A DNA stretch of 5,405 bases from positions 1 to 5,405 of the forward strand of contig JAKJAB010000128.1 of the NCBI GenBank assembly GCA_022707725.1, given 5' to 3'. Under the pieces are notes generated by a model. The model made no database searches. It saw only the letters and a list, made by a program, of their open reading frames with translations, and was not told the DNA's origin. This document shows positions 1 to 5,405 of the stretch, piece by piece. This DNA is from Chloroflexota bacterium. Its GTDB lineage: Bacteria > Chloroflexota > Anaerolineae > B4-G1 > SLSP01. The stretch's first letter is position 1. Each line of letters starts with the position of its first letter. Both the position numbers and the translations under genes were made by a program.

Positions 1-1
1 C

Positions 2-2035
2 GAATACGAGGTGTTAGAACCGGTCTTCGATCCCTACGAGGGCGCGCAGCCCGGCGCGCCGCTCATCCACCCCGATTTGGGCAAGTACGAAGTCGTCAAC
101 TTCATCTTCCCGAAGCCGGAGACAAACATCTCCGAGCACTTCAAACTCCGCAAGGGCGACGTCTCCGACGCCGGCGTGGACGACGCCGTATGGGCGCAGT
201 GCGCGGCGATTGTCGAGGAGACGTATACCCTGCCGCAAATCCAGCACGCGCCCATCGAGACGCACGTCGCCGTGGCCCGCTGGGACCTGGACGGGCAGGT
301 GACGTTGTGGGCGGCGTCACAGTCGCCGTTCGCACAGCGCGACCTGCTCTCGCAGAGCCTCGGCGTGCCGCACGGCAACATCCGCGTAATCTCGCCCTAC
401 GTCGGCGGCGGCTTCGGCGGCAAGGCCGGCATCTCGATTGAGGCCAACGTCGTGCTGATGGCGCAGGCCGTCAAGGGCCGCCCGGTCAAAGTGCGGATGA
501 CGCGCGAGGAGGAGTTCGTCGCCACCAACGTCCGCCAGAGCCTCGTCGGCAAGTACAAAATCGGCTGCGACGCCGAGGGCAACCTGCTGGCTATGGAGGT
601 CACCTATTACTTCGGCGGCGGCGCGTACAACGATTACGGCGTCAACATCGCGCGCGCGGCGGGCTACTCCTGCTCTGGGCCTTATGACGTTCCGAACATC
701 AAGGGTGACTCCTACTGTGTCTACACGAACCACCCTATCGGCAGCGCGATGCGCGGTTTCGGGATGCCCGAAATCCACTGGGGCCTGGAACAAATAATGG
801 ACAAGCTCGCCGAAAAAATCGGCATGGATGCGGCGGACTTCCGGCGGCGCAACTGCGTCCGTACCGGCGACACGATTTTGACCGGGATGACTATGCCGCA
901 GGTAGATTTGCCGCAGTGTATCGACAAAGTGACGCAGGCAATTGGATGGCAGAAACGAGACCCCAAAGGTTTCGAGAAATCCCCAGGCTCTAAAACGAAG
1001 GTGCGCGGCAAGGGGCTGGCGATTATGTGGAAAGCCCCCGCCATGCCGCCCAACCCCGGCAGCTCCGCTATCGTGCGCTTCAACGAAGATGCGACGGTCA
1101 ACGTCTACGTCAGCGGGCAGGAAATCGGGCAGGGCGCGTTCACCGTGGCTGCGCAGATGGCGGCGGAGGCGCTCGGCGTGCCCTACGAGTGGGTGCGCGT
1201 CTCTGCGAATCCGGTAGACACGAAATACAGCCCCTACGAATGGCAGACCGTCGCCAGTCGCATCACCTGGTCGATGGGGAACGCCGTCAAGGCGGCGGCG
1301 GAAGAGGCGCGCGGCAAAATCCTCGACATCGTGGCGCAGTACTGGGGCGAAGACCCTGCCGACCTGGACATCAAGAACGGCGTCGTCGTCTCGTTCAAAT
1401 CGGAGCGCGAGCAGCCGTTGAAGAATATGGTCGTCTACGGCCTGCCCAACGAGGGCTTCGAGGGCTGGCAAGGCGGCCCCATCGTGGGCAGCGGCAAATT
1501 CATGCCCACCTACGTCACCGGCCTCGACCCGGAGACGGGCCAGGGCGCGCGCGCCGTCGTCCACTACACCGTCGGCGCGCAAGCCGTCGAGGTGGAGGTC
1601 GATACGGAAACCGGACAGATGGCGGTGCTAAAAGTCGCCAGCGCGTATGACGTGGGCAAGGCCATCAATCCCGACCTGATTATGACGCAAATCGAGGGCG
1701 GCGCAGTGCATGGGATGAGTTCCGCCTTCGAGGGACTGCGCTTCGACGACCAAGGGCGCCCGCTCAACAGCAGCTTCGTGGACTACAAGCTCGCCACAGC
1801 GTTGGACGCCCCGCGCGAAATCCACGGCGACATCGTGGAGACGCCGCTGGAAGACGGTCCGTGGGGCGCGCGCGGCGTCGGTGAACACGTCATGGTGCCC
1901 ACCGCGCCGGCCATCGCCAACGCCCTGTACGCGGCCACCGGCGTCCGCTTCAACGATTTGCCGCTCTCGGCAGAGAAGATCTTCCTGGCGTTGCACCCGG
2001 AGGGACCGGAGTTGAGCTGCGAGCTGCCGAGATAG
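2..2035 (+). CDS. xanthine dehydrogenase/CO dehydrogenase-family molybdopterin-binding subunit (5' partial)
   Basis: This is the large catalytic subunit of a molybdenum hydroxylase, a cytoplasmic family that usually works with FAD and 2Fe-2S subunits to hydroxylate aldehydes, purines or other heterocycles. The frame is open to the left edge, and the first residues (EYEVL, then GAPLIH) match the end of the a/b-hammerhead domain, so roughly 80-100 residues are missing; GTG at 11 is unlikely to be the true start. Numbering from that codon, the cofactor-binding GGGFGGK is at 132-138, the substrate-pocket arginine of MRGFG is R248, a second cofactor-binding motif GQEIGQG lies in the middle, and the catalytic glutamate of GARGVGE is E625 (bases 1883-1885). 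All diagnostic motifs are intact, with no frameshift. The residue after GGGFGGK is Ala139, where classical xanthine oxidases carry a purine-binding Glu, so the substrate is left open. The family assignment is firm; the exact enzyme is not. The gene ends just before a hairpin terminator. Confidence 0.93.
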   Translation, partial: EYEVLEPVFDPYEGAQPGAPLIHPDLGKYEVVNFIFPKPETNISEHFKLRKGDVSDAGVDDAVWAQCAAIVEETYTLPQIQHAPIETHVAVARWDLDGQVTLWAASQSPFAQRDLLSQSLGVPHGNIRVISPYVGGGFGGKAGISIEANVVLMAQAVKGRPVKVRMTREEEFVATNVRQSLVGKYKIGCDAEGNLLAMEVTYYFGGGAYNDYGVNIARAAGYSCSGPYDVPNIKGDSYCVYTNHPIGSAMRGFGMPEIHWGLEQIMDKLAEKIGMDAADFRRRNCVRTGDTILTGMTMPQVDLPQCIDKVTQAIGWQKRDPKGFEKSPGSKTKVRGKGLAIMWKAPAMPPNPGSSAIVRFNEDATVNVYVSGQEIGQGAFTVAAQMAAEALGVPYEWVRVSANPVDTKYSPYEWQTVASRITWSMGNAVKAAAEEARGKILDIVAQYWGEDPADLDIKNGVVVSFKSEREQPLKNMVVYGLPNEGFEGWQGGPIVGSGKFMPTYVTGLDPETGQGARAVVHYTVGAQAVEVEVDTETGQMAVLKVASAYDVGKAINPDLIMTQIEGGAVHGMSSAFEGLRFDDQGRPLNSSFVDYKLATALDAPREIHGDIVETPLEDGPWGARGVGEHVMVPTAPAIANALYAATGVRFNDLPLSAEKIFLALHPEGPELSCELPR

Positions 2036-2049
2036 CTCGAAACGCGCCA

Positions 2050-2094
2050 CAAAAGTCGTTGGGATGAAGACTGTATTCACCCTGACGACTTTTG
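2050..2094 (+). terminator. hairpin terminator behind the molybdoenzyme gene
   Basis: A perfect 10-bp inverted repeat pairs CAAAAGTCGT (2050-2059) with ACGACTTTTG (2085-2094). In RNA it extends through two G-U pairs and two G-C pairs to 2063/2081, with a further small TGAA/TTCA stem inside the loop. An A-tract precedes and a four-base U-tract ends the stem, so it could stop transcription in either direction. It begins 14 bases after the stop of the molybdoenzyme gene, the expected position for an intrinsic terminator. The U-tract is short, so efficiency is uncertain. Confidence 0.7.
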
Positions 2095-2117
2095 CATATA
2101 CAACGCAACTGTACACA

Positions 2118-2146
2118 ATGACAATTACAGGCAATCAAGGTATAAT
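2118..2146 (+). promoter_or_regulatory. sigma70-type promoter of the restriction-modification genes
   Basis: A perfect -10 box TATAAT (2141-2146) sits 17 bases, the optimal spacing, after ATGACA (2118-2123), which matches the -35 consensus TTGACA at five of six positions. The surrounding sequence is AT-rich. Transcription should begin near 2153, giving a leader of about 30 bases before the methyltransferase start. Its position between the upstream terminator and the cassette suggests the two R-M genes are transcribed on their own, not by read-through. This is inferred from sequence only. Confidence 0.72.
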
Positions 2147-2182
2147 AAACATAGATGACCAACAAATACCGTCATTGGTGCA

Positions 2183-3250
2183 ATGATGACCGAGCAAGCC
2201 CTGGTTGATTTCAAGATAGAACGCTTACCAAAGAGTTTGCAAAGCACATTCCGCGAGTTGTATACGAACGGAAATGGGCATGAAGACTATTTGCGCCCCA
2301 ACGAAATTTACCAGGGTGACGCGCGCGCGCTTCTGCCTAAAATTGAACCGAACAGTATCGCCTTGAGTGTATGGTCGCCCCCATATTTTGTCGGCAAAGA
2401 CTACGAAGCCTATCTCGCTTTTGAGGATTGGCAAGATTTGTTAGCCACAGTAATTCGTTTGCATTTCCCCATTATCCGACCAGGCGGGTTTTTGGTCATC
2501 AATATTGCCGATATTTTGTGTTTCAGAGACCCCGATATGCCCCGTGTACAAGCTGAAGCAATCAACAAGAAACGTTCTCCGGTGACAAAAGAGGACGTTT
2601 TACAGGCGATGAAAGAACATCCCACTTACAACCGTTATCAACTGGCAAAATTACTGGGGTGTAGTGAACAGACTATAGACCGCCGACTCCACGGCAACAA
2701 TATTCGCGGCGGCAAGTATGAGCCACAAACCAGGGTCAAAATTGTGGGCGGGTTGATTGAAAACTGGGGCATAGAAGCCGGCTTTTATCTCTACGACCGG
2801 CGTATCTGGGTCAAAGATGCAGCTTGGGAAAATTCCCGTTGGGCTAGTTTGTCCTATCGTTCCGTGGACGAATCTGAGTATCTGTACTTTTTTTGGAAAC
2901 CAGGGATCACAAAATACGACCGGGGACGTTTATCGCCAGAAGAATGGATCGAGTGGGGATCTCGGGGGGTCTGGCAATTCCCGTCCGTAAGAGCCAACGA
3001 TGACCATGAGGCTAAATTCCCCTTAGAATTGCCGTTACGAGTGATAAGACTTCTGACTGAACCGCATGACATTGTACTAGACTGTTTTATGGGCAGCGGC
3101 ACAACCGCCATTGCGGCAATTCAAACCGGGAGACAATACATCGGCATCGAACTCGAAGAAAAGTACGTTAACCTTAGTCAAGCTAAGATAGAATCCGGCG
3201 TACAAATGAACTTAATTTCTGAACCAGGGACAGAACCTTATGTTGGTTGA
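2183..3250 (+). CDS. type II DNA methyltransferase, beta class, probably N4-cytosine, partner of the SfiI-like endonuclease
   Basis: This S-adenosylmethionine-dependent methyltransferase (355 residues) should protect host DNA at the site cut by the next gene's product. The catalytic motif IV is SPPY at residues 65-68, and the cofactor-binding motif I (DCFMGSGTT) is at 300-308, followed by YIGIELEEKYV. Catalytic motif before cofactor motif is the beta-class order. SPPY is most typical of N4-cytosine enzymes, although some N6-adenine enzymes share it. Between them, residues about 136-175 form a helix-turn-helix-like segment (YNRYQLAKLLGCSEQTIDRR) in the variable region expected to hold target recognition. 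Tandem ATG codons lie at 2183 and 2186; the only Shine-Dalgarno candidate is a weak GGTG at 2177-2180, which is better spaced for the second. The stop codon overlaps the endonuclease start by 11 bases, so the two are translationally linked. GC content is far below that of the upstream gene, suggesting transfer. The target sequence is inferred only from the partner. Confidence 0.93.
   Translation: MMTEQALVDFKIERLPKSLQSTFRELYTNGNGHEDYLRPNEIYQGDARALLPKIEPNSIALSVWSPPYFVGKDYEAYLAFEDWQDLLATVIRLHFPIIRPGGFLVINIADILCFRDPDMPRVQAEAINKKRSPVTKEDVLQAMKEHPTYNRYQLAKLLGCSEQTIDRRLHGNNIRGGKYEPQTRVKIVGGLIENWGIEAGFYLYDRRIWVKDAAWENSRWASLSYRSVDESEYLYFFWKPGITKYDRGRLSPEEWIEWGSRGVWQFPSVRANDDHEAKFPLELPLRVIRLLTEPHDIVLDCFMGSGTTAIAAIQTGRQYIGIELEEKYVNLSQAKIESGVQMNLISEPGTEPYVG
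3226..3230 (+). promoter_or_regulatory. ribosome binding site of the endonuclease gene
   Basis: AGGGA lies nine bases before the ATG at 3240, inside the 3' end of the methyltransferase gene. It supports that ATG as the endonuclease start and suggests independent or coupled initiation at the overlap. It matches the Shine-Dalgarno consensus only partly. Confidence 0.45.
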
Positions 3251-3953
3251 TCCTCAAGCACTCAAACAAAACCTTGATCGTTTGGAAGAAATCGAAAAAG
3301 TATCGCTGCGGCTGGTAACGCAAGCGCTTTACGATTACCGCACCGCTGCGCAAGAGATATTCCGAGAAGAAAATGACCTGGCAGCAGACATTGGCGAAGA
3401 CATAACGCGCGAAGCCTTAGATCGTTTAGGGATGTCGAAAATTGACCAGCGACTGTTCGGAAAAGTGGACTACAAGCGCGCGCGTTACCTGTTTCATCCC
3501 GATTATGTGCTCAAGCAGGCTTTGTTCGTAGATTCAAAAGCGGAAAAAGTTGAAGGTCAAGGCACCGCAACGCTGCAAACATCACAATTTTCAATGCTTG
3601 TGCGCCAGGTTCGCGCTGGGCAAGCATTGGAAATTACCGGCAAACTCCCCGTAATCCTCACCGTAAAAGATGAATCTTATCTCACAACTACGCTTTTCGT
3701 CAAATACAACTATGAAGCGCAAAACAACCTCAATGTGTTGAGGAGCATCACTATAGCAGCGGTACCCAATGGGATTTTACAGGAAAGGTACAACGCATCC
3801 GCACAAGACACCATTTGGTTAGCCGGTCGTAATGCACCTACTTTAGGAGAAGAGTTTCGGGTGCGTTTGAGCTTTGCTCGCCTGAAACACAAAGCGCATT
3901 GGCGAGTGCAGAAAATTTCGCTGGATCCAGCCGAATTTCGTTGGGATGCATAG
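3240..3953 (+). CDS. SfiI-family type II restriction endonuclease
   Basis: This 237-residue protein matches my recollection of the SfiI endonuclease along most of its length; I could not run an alignment. Shared blocks include an N-terminal helix of the form LExxEKxxLRxxxQAL, an EDIT block, VDYKRAR, LFVDSKA, TLQTSQ, TTLFVKYNY, and the C-terminal pattern RLKxxxxWRxQ. The PD-(D/E)xK active site is visible as D77 and D98-x-K100, a 21-residue spacing equal to that of SfiI D79, D100 and K102. SfiI is a homotetramer that cuts GGCCNNNNNGGCC and needs two site copies for full activity; similar behaviour is a family-based inference. The protein is somewhat shorter than SfiI (about 269 residues), mainly at the C-terminus, but shows no frameshift or lost catalytic residue. 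The gene starts inside the methyltransferase gene, AGGGA precedes its ATG, and it shares the lower GC of its partner. Its exact specificity could differ from SfiI. Confidence 0.88.
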   Translation: MLVDPQALKQNLDRLEEIEKVSLRLVTQALYDYRTAAQEIFREENDLAADIGEDITREALDRLGMSKIDQRLFGKVDYKRARYLFHPDYVLKQALFVDSKAEKVEGQGTATLQTSQFSMLVRQVRAGQALEITGKLPVILTVKDESYLTTTLFVKYNYEAQNNLNVLRSITIAAVPNGILQERYNASAQDTIWLAGRNAPTLGEEFRVRLSFARLKHKAHWRVQKISLDPAEFRWDA

Positions 3954-4010
3954 GTGGAAAACGCAGCAGGGATGAATACTTTCCGCCTTGCCAACATAAA
4001 ACTGAATCAC

Positions 4011-4616
4011 TCAGATGATTGCACACACCCCAACGAACGCACCGGCGCGCAATATGCGTACCAGATGAGCCTCATCCTCCGGTTCTTCGTGCAAAAGGTT
4101 GTACCCCACGCCGAAAGAGTGCGTCACATGCGCGTCGGAATTGCACACCACCGGGATGCCGAGTTGCTGCGCGGCCTCGCGGATGCGCGGCTGATTGAGC
4201 ACGGCGACATTGGTGGAGCAACCCTCCAACGCATCCGGTGGATACTGCGCGATGTCGATGACAATATCCGAGTGATAGCGGAAAGGATGCGCCAGGGCAA
4301 TCCATCCTCCCCGTTCGCGCACAAAAGTGTGCAGCGTCGGATAAGTCCATTGCAAAGACTCCAATGCCGGATCGTGGACACCGAGCACCAGCACATCCTC
4401 CTTCTCTTCGACGGTGATCTCTATCCCGCCGAAGATACGGAACGGCGCGTATTTTTGATTCAGCGCCTCCAGGTGCGTCTGCGGCACAAGGCGTCCATGA
4501 TCGGTAAACACCATCGCATCCAGGCCACAGGCGATGGCGGCCTGGATTTGCTCCTCCTCCCGCGACCTGGCGCAGGGCGAACGTTCTGAACTGTGGACGT
4601 GTAAGTCAATTTTCAT
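4011..4616 (-). CDS. PHP-domain metal-dependent phosphoesterase
   Basis: This is a 201-residue stand-alone PHP (polymerase and histidinol phosphatase) domain, a cytoplasmic metal-dependent hydrolase of phosphoester bonds. The ligand set is complete: H6 and H8 (DLHVHSS), D39 and H40 (FTDHG), E66 (GGIEI), H110 (LAHPF), and D161 and H163 (NSDAH); H81 may contribute. The length and the C-terminal NSDAH block followed by HSFG resemble the PHP/PHP_C proteins related to TrpH-type nucleases and nucleotide phosphatases, but the substrate cannot be read from sequence. The ATG at 4614-4616 is preferred over an in-frame TTG at 4628 because GAGGTG lies four bases before it and the protein then begins MKIDLHVH, typical of the family. 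It faces the R-M cassette convergently across 57 bases, has higher GC than the cassette, and probably belongs to the resident genome. Confidence 0.9.
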   Translation of the reverse strand: MKIDLHVHSSERSPCARSREEEQIQAAIACGLDAMVFTDHGRLVPQTHLEALNQKYAPFRIFGGIEITVEEKEDVLVLGVHDPALESLQWTYPTLHTFVRERGGWIALAHPFRYHSDIVIDIAQYPPDALEGCSTNVAVLNQPRIREAAQQLGIPVVCNSDAHVTHSFGVGYNLLHEEPEDEAHLVRILRAGAFVGVCAII

Positions 4617-4620
4617 CTGG

Positions 4621-4626
4621 CACCTC
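4621..4626 (-). promoter_or_regulatory. ribosome binding site deciding the PHP gene start
   Basis: Read on the minus strand this is GAGGTG, a six-base match to the Shine-Dalgarno sequence, ending four bases before the ATG at 4616. It rules in favour of that ATG over the in-frame TTG at 4628, which overlaps the site itself. Confidence 0.75.
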
Positions 4627-4634
4627 AAAGCGCC

Positions 4635-4661
4635 ATTCTACCACTTGACGGCATATGTCAA
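4635..4661 (-). promoter_or_regulatory. putative promoter of the PHP gene with overlapping palindrome
   Basis: On the minus strand a perfect -35 box TTGACA (4656-4661) is followed 15 bases later by TAGAAT (4635-4640), five of six to the -10 consensus. The spacer is shorter than optimal. Transcription would start near 4628, giving a leader of about 12 bases that contains the GAGGTG site. An inverted repeat TTGAC-N7-GTCAA (4645-4661) covers the -35 box and part of the spacer and could be an operator, though no regulator is identifiable. Confidence 0.5.
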
Positions 4662-4738
4662 ACCTGTCTCACAAGCGCTCGCCAGTGTAGGAATCGCACT
4701 TACAGCGCGACTCGTAAGGTAAAGTCAGCCTACGAAAC

Positions 4739-4767
4739 GCCGCCCACACAGATATAGTATGGGCGGC
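4739..4767 (-). terminator. inverted repeat, possible terminator of the membrane-protein gene
   Basis: A perfect 8-bp GC-rich inverted repeat pairs GCCGCCCA (4739-4746) with TGGGCGGC (4760-4767) around a 13-base loop. It begins 28 bases beyond the stop of the minus-strand membrane-protein gene. Read in that direction, the stem is followed by GTTTCG, not a real U-tract, so intrinsic termination is only possible. It may instead be a protein-binding site or an RNA 3'-end stabiliser. Confidence 0.35.
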
Positions 4768-4795
4768 ATAGTCGATGACGAGCAGATCAGGCAAA

Positions 4796-5405
4796 TTATC
4801 GGCCAATCTCCCGGAAAACACGCCTATCCCCATCAAAGGGTTCCAGCGTTCCCGGGTGAAGCACCTGGATACGTCCCCAACGGTCGGCCTGGATGCGCCA
4901 CAACATTTCCATAGGCCTGTCCTGCATCTTCCCGTCCGGGCTTGGGTACTGGACGCGTTTGTACTCACGGAGCAAGGTATGGATGCCCCCGTTTTCGGGA
5001 ATGCGAAATGTTTGCAAAACCTCGTAAACCGGATCAAGGGTGGAGGACCCGGCTGAGCCACGCGTGTTCAACCCAGGCAAGTTGATGTTGCGGATTGCCG
5101 CCTCCACCACCACCCGCAGCAGCTTCTCGGTACTCACGAAAATGGGCGGCGGTGCATATTTCTCAAGCCGGAGAATGTACTGGTGCAAGATCGCCAACGT
5201 TAGCCCCAACGTCAGGCAAATATAGGACATAACATAAATAAGCGCAAAGAAAATCTTACCTGATAGATCATCCGGCTTGCCAGATGTCGCATAATACAGG
5301 ACCCACAGTCCCGAGAGAAAAATCCCAGCCAATGCCGTAAGCGTCACCAGCAGGACAATGGGCACACGTCGCACCTGATACACTTGTGAGGCCCACCATC
5401 GTTCC
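4796..5405 (-). CDS. unrecognised protein with two membrane helices (probably 5' partial)
   Basis: I do not recognise this protein. Numbered from a GTG codon at 5383, a hydrophobic helix spans about residues 7-31 and a second about 44-70, separated by a short polar loop (TSGKPDDLSGK). A soluble, charged domain of about 125 residues follows. Arginines before the first helix and basic residues after the second suggest that both termini are cytoplasmic. The C-terminal part has an IRNINLPG stretch, an EVLQTFRIPENGG stretch and a tryptophan-rich LWRIQADRWGRIQVL block that looks beta-stranded. The GTG has no Shine-Dalgarno, and the frame stays open to the window edge (upstream residues read ERWWASQ), so the true start probably lies beyond 5405. 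The stop is TAA at 4796-4798. The gene is on the same strand as the PHP gene but separated by 179 bases with a hairpin and a promoter, so it is probably a separate transcription unit. Confidence 0.75.
   Translation of the reverse strand, partial: ERWWASQVYQVRRVPIVLLVTLTALAGIFLSGLWVLYYATSGKPDDLSGKIFFALIYVMSYICLTLGLTLAILHQYILRLEKYAPPPIFVSTEKLLRVVVEAAIRNINLPGLNTRGSAGSSTLDPVYEVLQTFRIPENGGIHTLLREYKRVQYPSPDGKMQDRPMEMLWRIQADRWGRIQVLHPGTLEPFDGDRRVFREIGR

Noticed and set aside
317..1582. Minus-strand open frame of 421 codons inside the molybdoenzyme gene.
   Set aside because: It is an antisense artefact of high-GC codon bias; the plus strand carries all family motifs and the antisense product is a low-complexity Arg/Ala/Val/Asp-rich sequence.
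2158..2179. ACCAA/TTGGT inverted repeat in the methyltransferase leader that could hide the GGTG ribosome site.
   Set aside because: Only five pairs with three A-U and a 12-base loop; too weak to claim RNA control.
3953..3987. Weak inverted repeat (GGTGGAAA with TTTCCGCC, one G-U pair, 19-base loop) between the endonuclease and the PHP gene, as a possible shared terminator.
   Set aside because: The loop is large and no U-tract follows in either direction, so I do not list it as a terminator.
3954..4589. Long plus-strand open frame (211 codons) running through the PHP region.
   Set aside because: It lies opposite the PHP gene, starts with GTG and no ribosome site, and has no recognisable domain, whereas the minus strand has every PHP metal ligand.
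4011..4616. The PHP protein as a third component of the R-M or another defence system.
   Set aside because: It is convergent, on the other strand, has its own promoter and higher GC, and stand-alone PHP proteins are common housekeeping enzymes; adjacency alone is not evidence.
4669..5061. Minus-strand frame overlapping the membrane-protein gene and reaching into the gap; considered as a frameshifted C-terminal extension.
   Set aside because: The annotated frame ends plausibly at TAA and the alternative frame over 5061-4796 lacks its coherent character. The tail (4795-4669) shows no family signal and includes the hairpin at 4739-4767.

Overview
The window looks like a piece of a bacterial chromosome. 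A GC-rich, long-established background (xanthine-dehydrogenase-family molybdoenzyme, PHP-domain phosphoesterase, small membrane protein) is interrupted by a compact, clearly less GC-rich restriction-modification (R-M) cassette. By hand count, bases 361-420 are 73% GC, 2401-2460 are 42%, 4261-4320 are 58% and 5041-5100 are 62%. I cannot name the organism. The style of the large molybdoenzyme subunit and the stand-alone PHP protein would fit Chloroflexota/Anaerolineae or a similar environmental lineage, but that is only a guess.

Layout. (1) Bases 2-2035, plus strand: most of the large molybdopterin-binding subunit of a xanthine dehydrogenase/CO dehydrogenase-type hydroxylase; its N-terminus lies upstream of the window. 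(2) Bases 2036-2182: a strong hairpin terminator directly behind that gene, followed by a near-consensus sigma70-type promoter. (3) Bases 2183-3953, plus strand: a two-gene type II R-M system. A beta-class DNA methyltransferase (SPPY motif, inserted helix-turn-helix) overlaps by 11 bases an endonuclease that I recognise as an SfiI-family enzyme, with the catalytic D...DxK residues at conserved spacing. (4) Bases 4011-4616, minus strand and convergent to the cassette: a complete PHP-domain metal-dependent phosphoesterase with its own promoter and a good Shine-Dalgarno. (5) Bases 4617-4795: non-coding, holding that promoter, a palindrome across its -35 box and an 8-bp hairpin. (6) Bases 4796 to the right edge, minus strand: an unrecognised protein with two membrane helices and a soluble C-terminal domain, probably running off the window.

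How they work together. The methyltransferase should protect host DNA at the site cut by the endonuclease, probably GGCCNNNNNGGCC if specificity follows SfiI. One promoter appears to serve both genes, methyltransferase first. No controller protein gene is visible. The other genes have no evident functional link to the cassette, which looks like a later insertion between the molybdoenzyme gene and the PHP gene. An 11-bp direct repeat lies close to both ends of the cassette and may or may not be a trace of that event.
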